Source: an uncultured Flavobacteriia bacterium (GTDB lineage Bacteria; Bacteroidota; Bacteroidia; Flavobacteriales; Flavobacteriaceae). Taken from it: a stretch of DNA of 19,920 bases. This document shows, piece by piece, positions 19,817-19,920 of this stretch; position 1 is the stretch's first letter, and the number at the start of each line of letters is the position of its first letter. The notes beneath the pieces are model-generated. The model saw only the letters and a program-made list of their open reading frames with translations. It did no database searches and was not told where the DNA came from. The stretch is taken from the NCBI GenBank assembly GCA_946482495.1, contig CAMLRV010000016.1:1-19920 (forward strand), in the 5' to 3' direction. Position numbers and translations under genes: made by a program.

Positions 19817-19920
19817 CTTTTGATGTGATTATTTGTAAATATTTTTGCGCTCGAACTTTAGCCGTATCAAAGGTTTTAAGTTGTTGTGAGCCATTTTCGA
19901 TAAGTTGATGTTGTAATGAT
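19806..19920 (-). CDS. C-terminal end of an upstream gene (unidentified, possibly a glycosyltransferase)
   Basis: Thirty-seven codons are open to a TAA at 19808-19806, ending in KVRAQKYLQIITSKDAN. The fragment includes QHQLIENGSQQLKTFDTAK, which resembles the last helices of GT4-type glycosyltransferases (an LIENG motif followed by a basic helix). It has no diagnostic residue, so the family is only a suggestion. It overlaps the capE start by 11 bases in another frame, so it belongs to the same operon. Confidence 0.5.
   Translation of the reverse strand, partial: SLQHQLIENGSQQLKTFDTAKVRAQKYLQIITSKDAN

Noticed and set aside
1..19920. Insertion sequence, phage, defence or tRNA genes
   Set aside because: I read both strands for transposase, integrase, nuclease or helicase motifs and tRNA-like cloverleaves and found none.

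Overview
The window looks like part of a Flavobacterium-type (Bacteroidetes) chromosome. It is AT-rich, reads Bacteroidetes-style TAnnTTTG promoter boxes with weak or absent Shine-Dalgarno sites, and encodes proteins with a flavobacterial character. Most of it is a surface-polysaccharide (O-antigen, capsule or exopolysaccharide) locus. I see no tRNA, rRNA, CRISPR array, insertion sequence or phage gene. No stretch longer than 300 bases lacks a gene; the longest gap is the 196-base divergent region at 1899-2094.

Right to centre (19920 down to 7483, all minus strand): this is one long, tightly packed run of genes, read from high to low coordinates. It begins with the tail of an unidentified gene. 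A UDP-N-acetyl-L-fucosamine module follows (capE, capF, capG), then a WbuB-like GT4 transferase that probably uses that sugar and a canonical PglC-like phosphoglycosyl transferase. Next is an unusual overlapping trio: an ATP-grasp ligase, an SDR oxidoreductase and a metallophosphoesterase. The run continues with a second, divergent phosphoglycosyl transferase, a DegT-family sugar aminotransferase and a membrane-bound PglF/WbpM-type 4,6-dehydratase. It ends with the export pair Wza (outer-membrane lipoprotein) and Wzc (co-polymerase/tyrosine kinase with a Gly-Tyr tail).

Left (2095-5074, plus strand): two different pirin-family bicupins flank a small GNAT-like protein, followed by a PHP-type tyrosine phosphatase (CpsB/YwqE family). 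The phosphatase faces Wzc tail to tail and is its likely antagonist. Far left (1-1898, minus): the ABC-2 permease Wzm and the ATPase Wzt, which is cut by the window edge, form an ABC polysaccharide exporter with its own well-formed Bacteroidetes promoter.

Working model: the locus makes two kinds of amino-sugar nucleotide, UDP-L-FucNAc and a UDP-4-amino-4,6-dideoxy-HexNAc. It carries two initiating transferases and modification enzymes of unknown chemistry. Export parts of both the Wza/Wzc type and the Wzm/Wzt type are present. No Wzx flippase, Wzy polymerase or PglD-like acetyltransferase is visible; they may lie beyond 19920. The most novel-looking parts are the ATP-grasp/SDR/phosphoesterase trio and the short degenerate repeats that fill the spacers next to stop codons.
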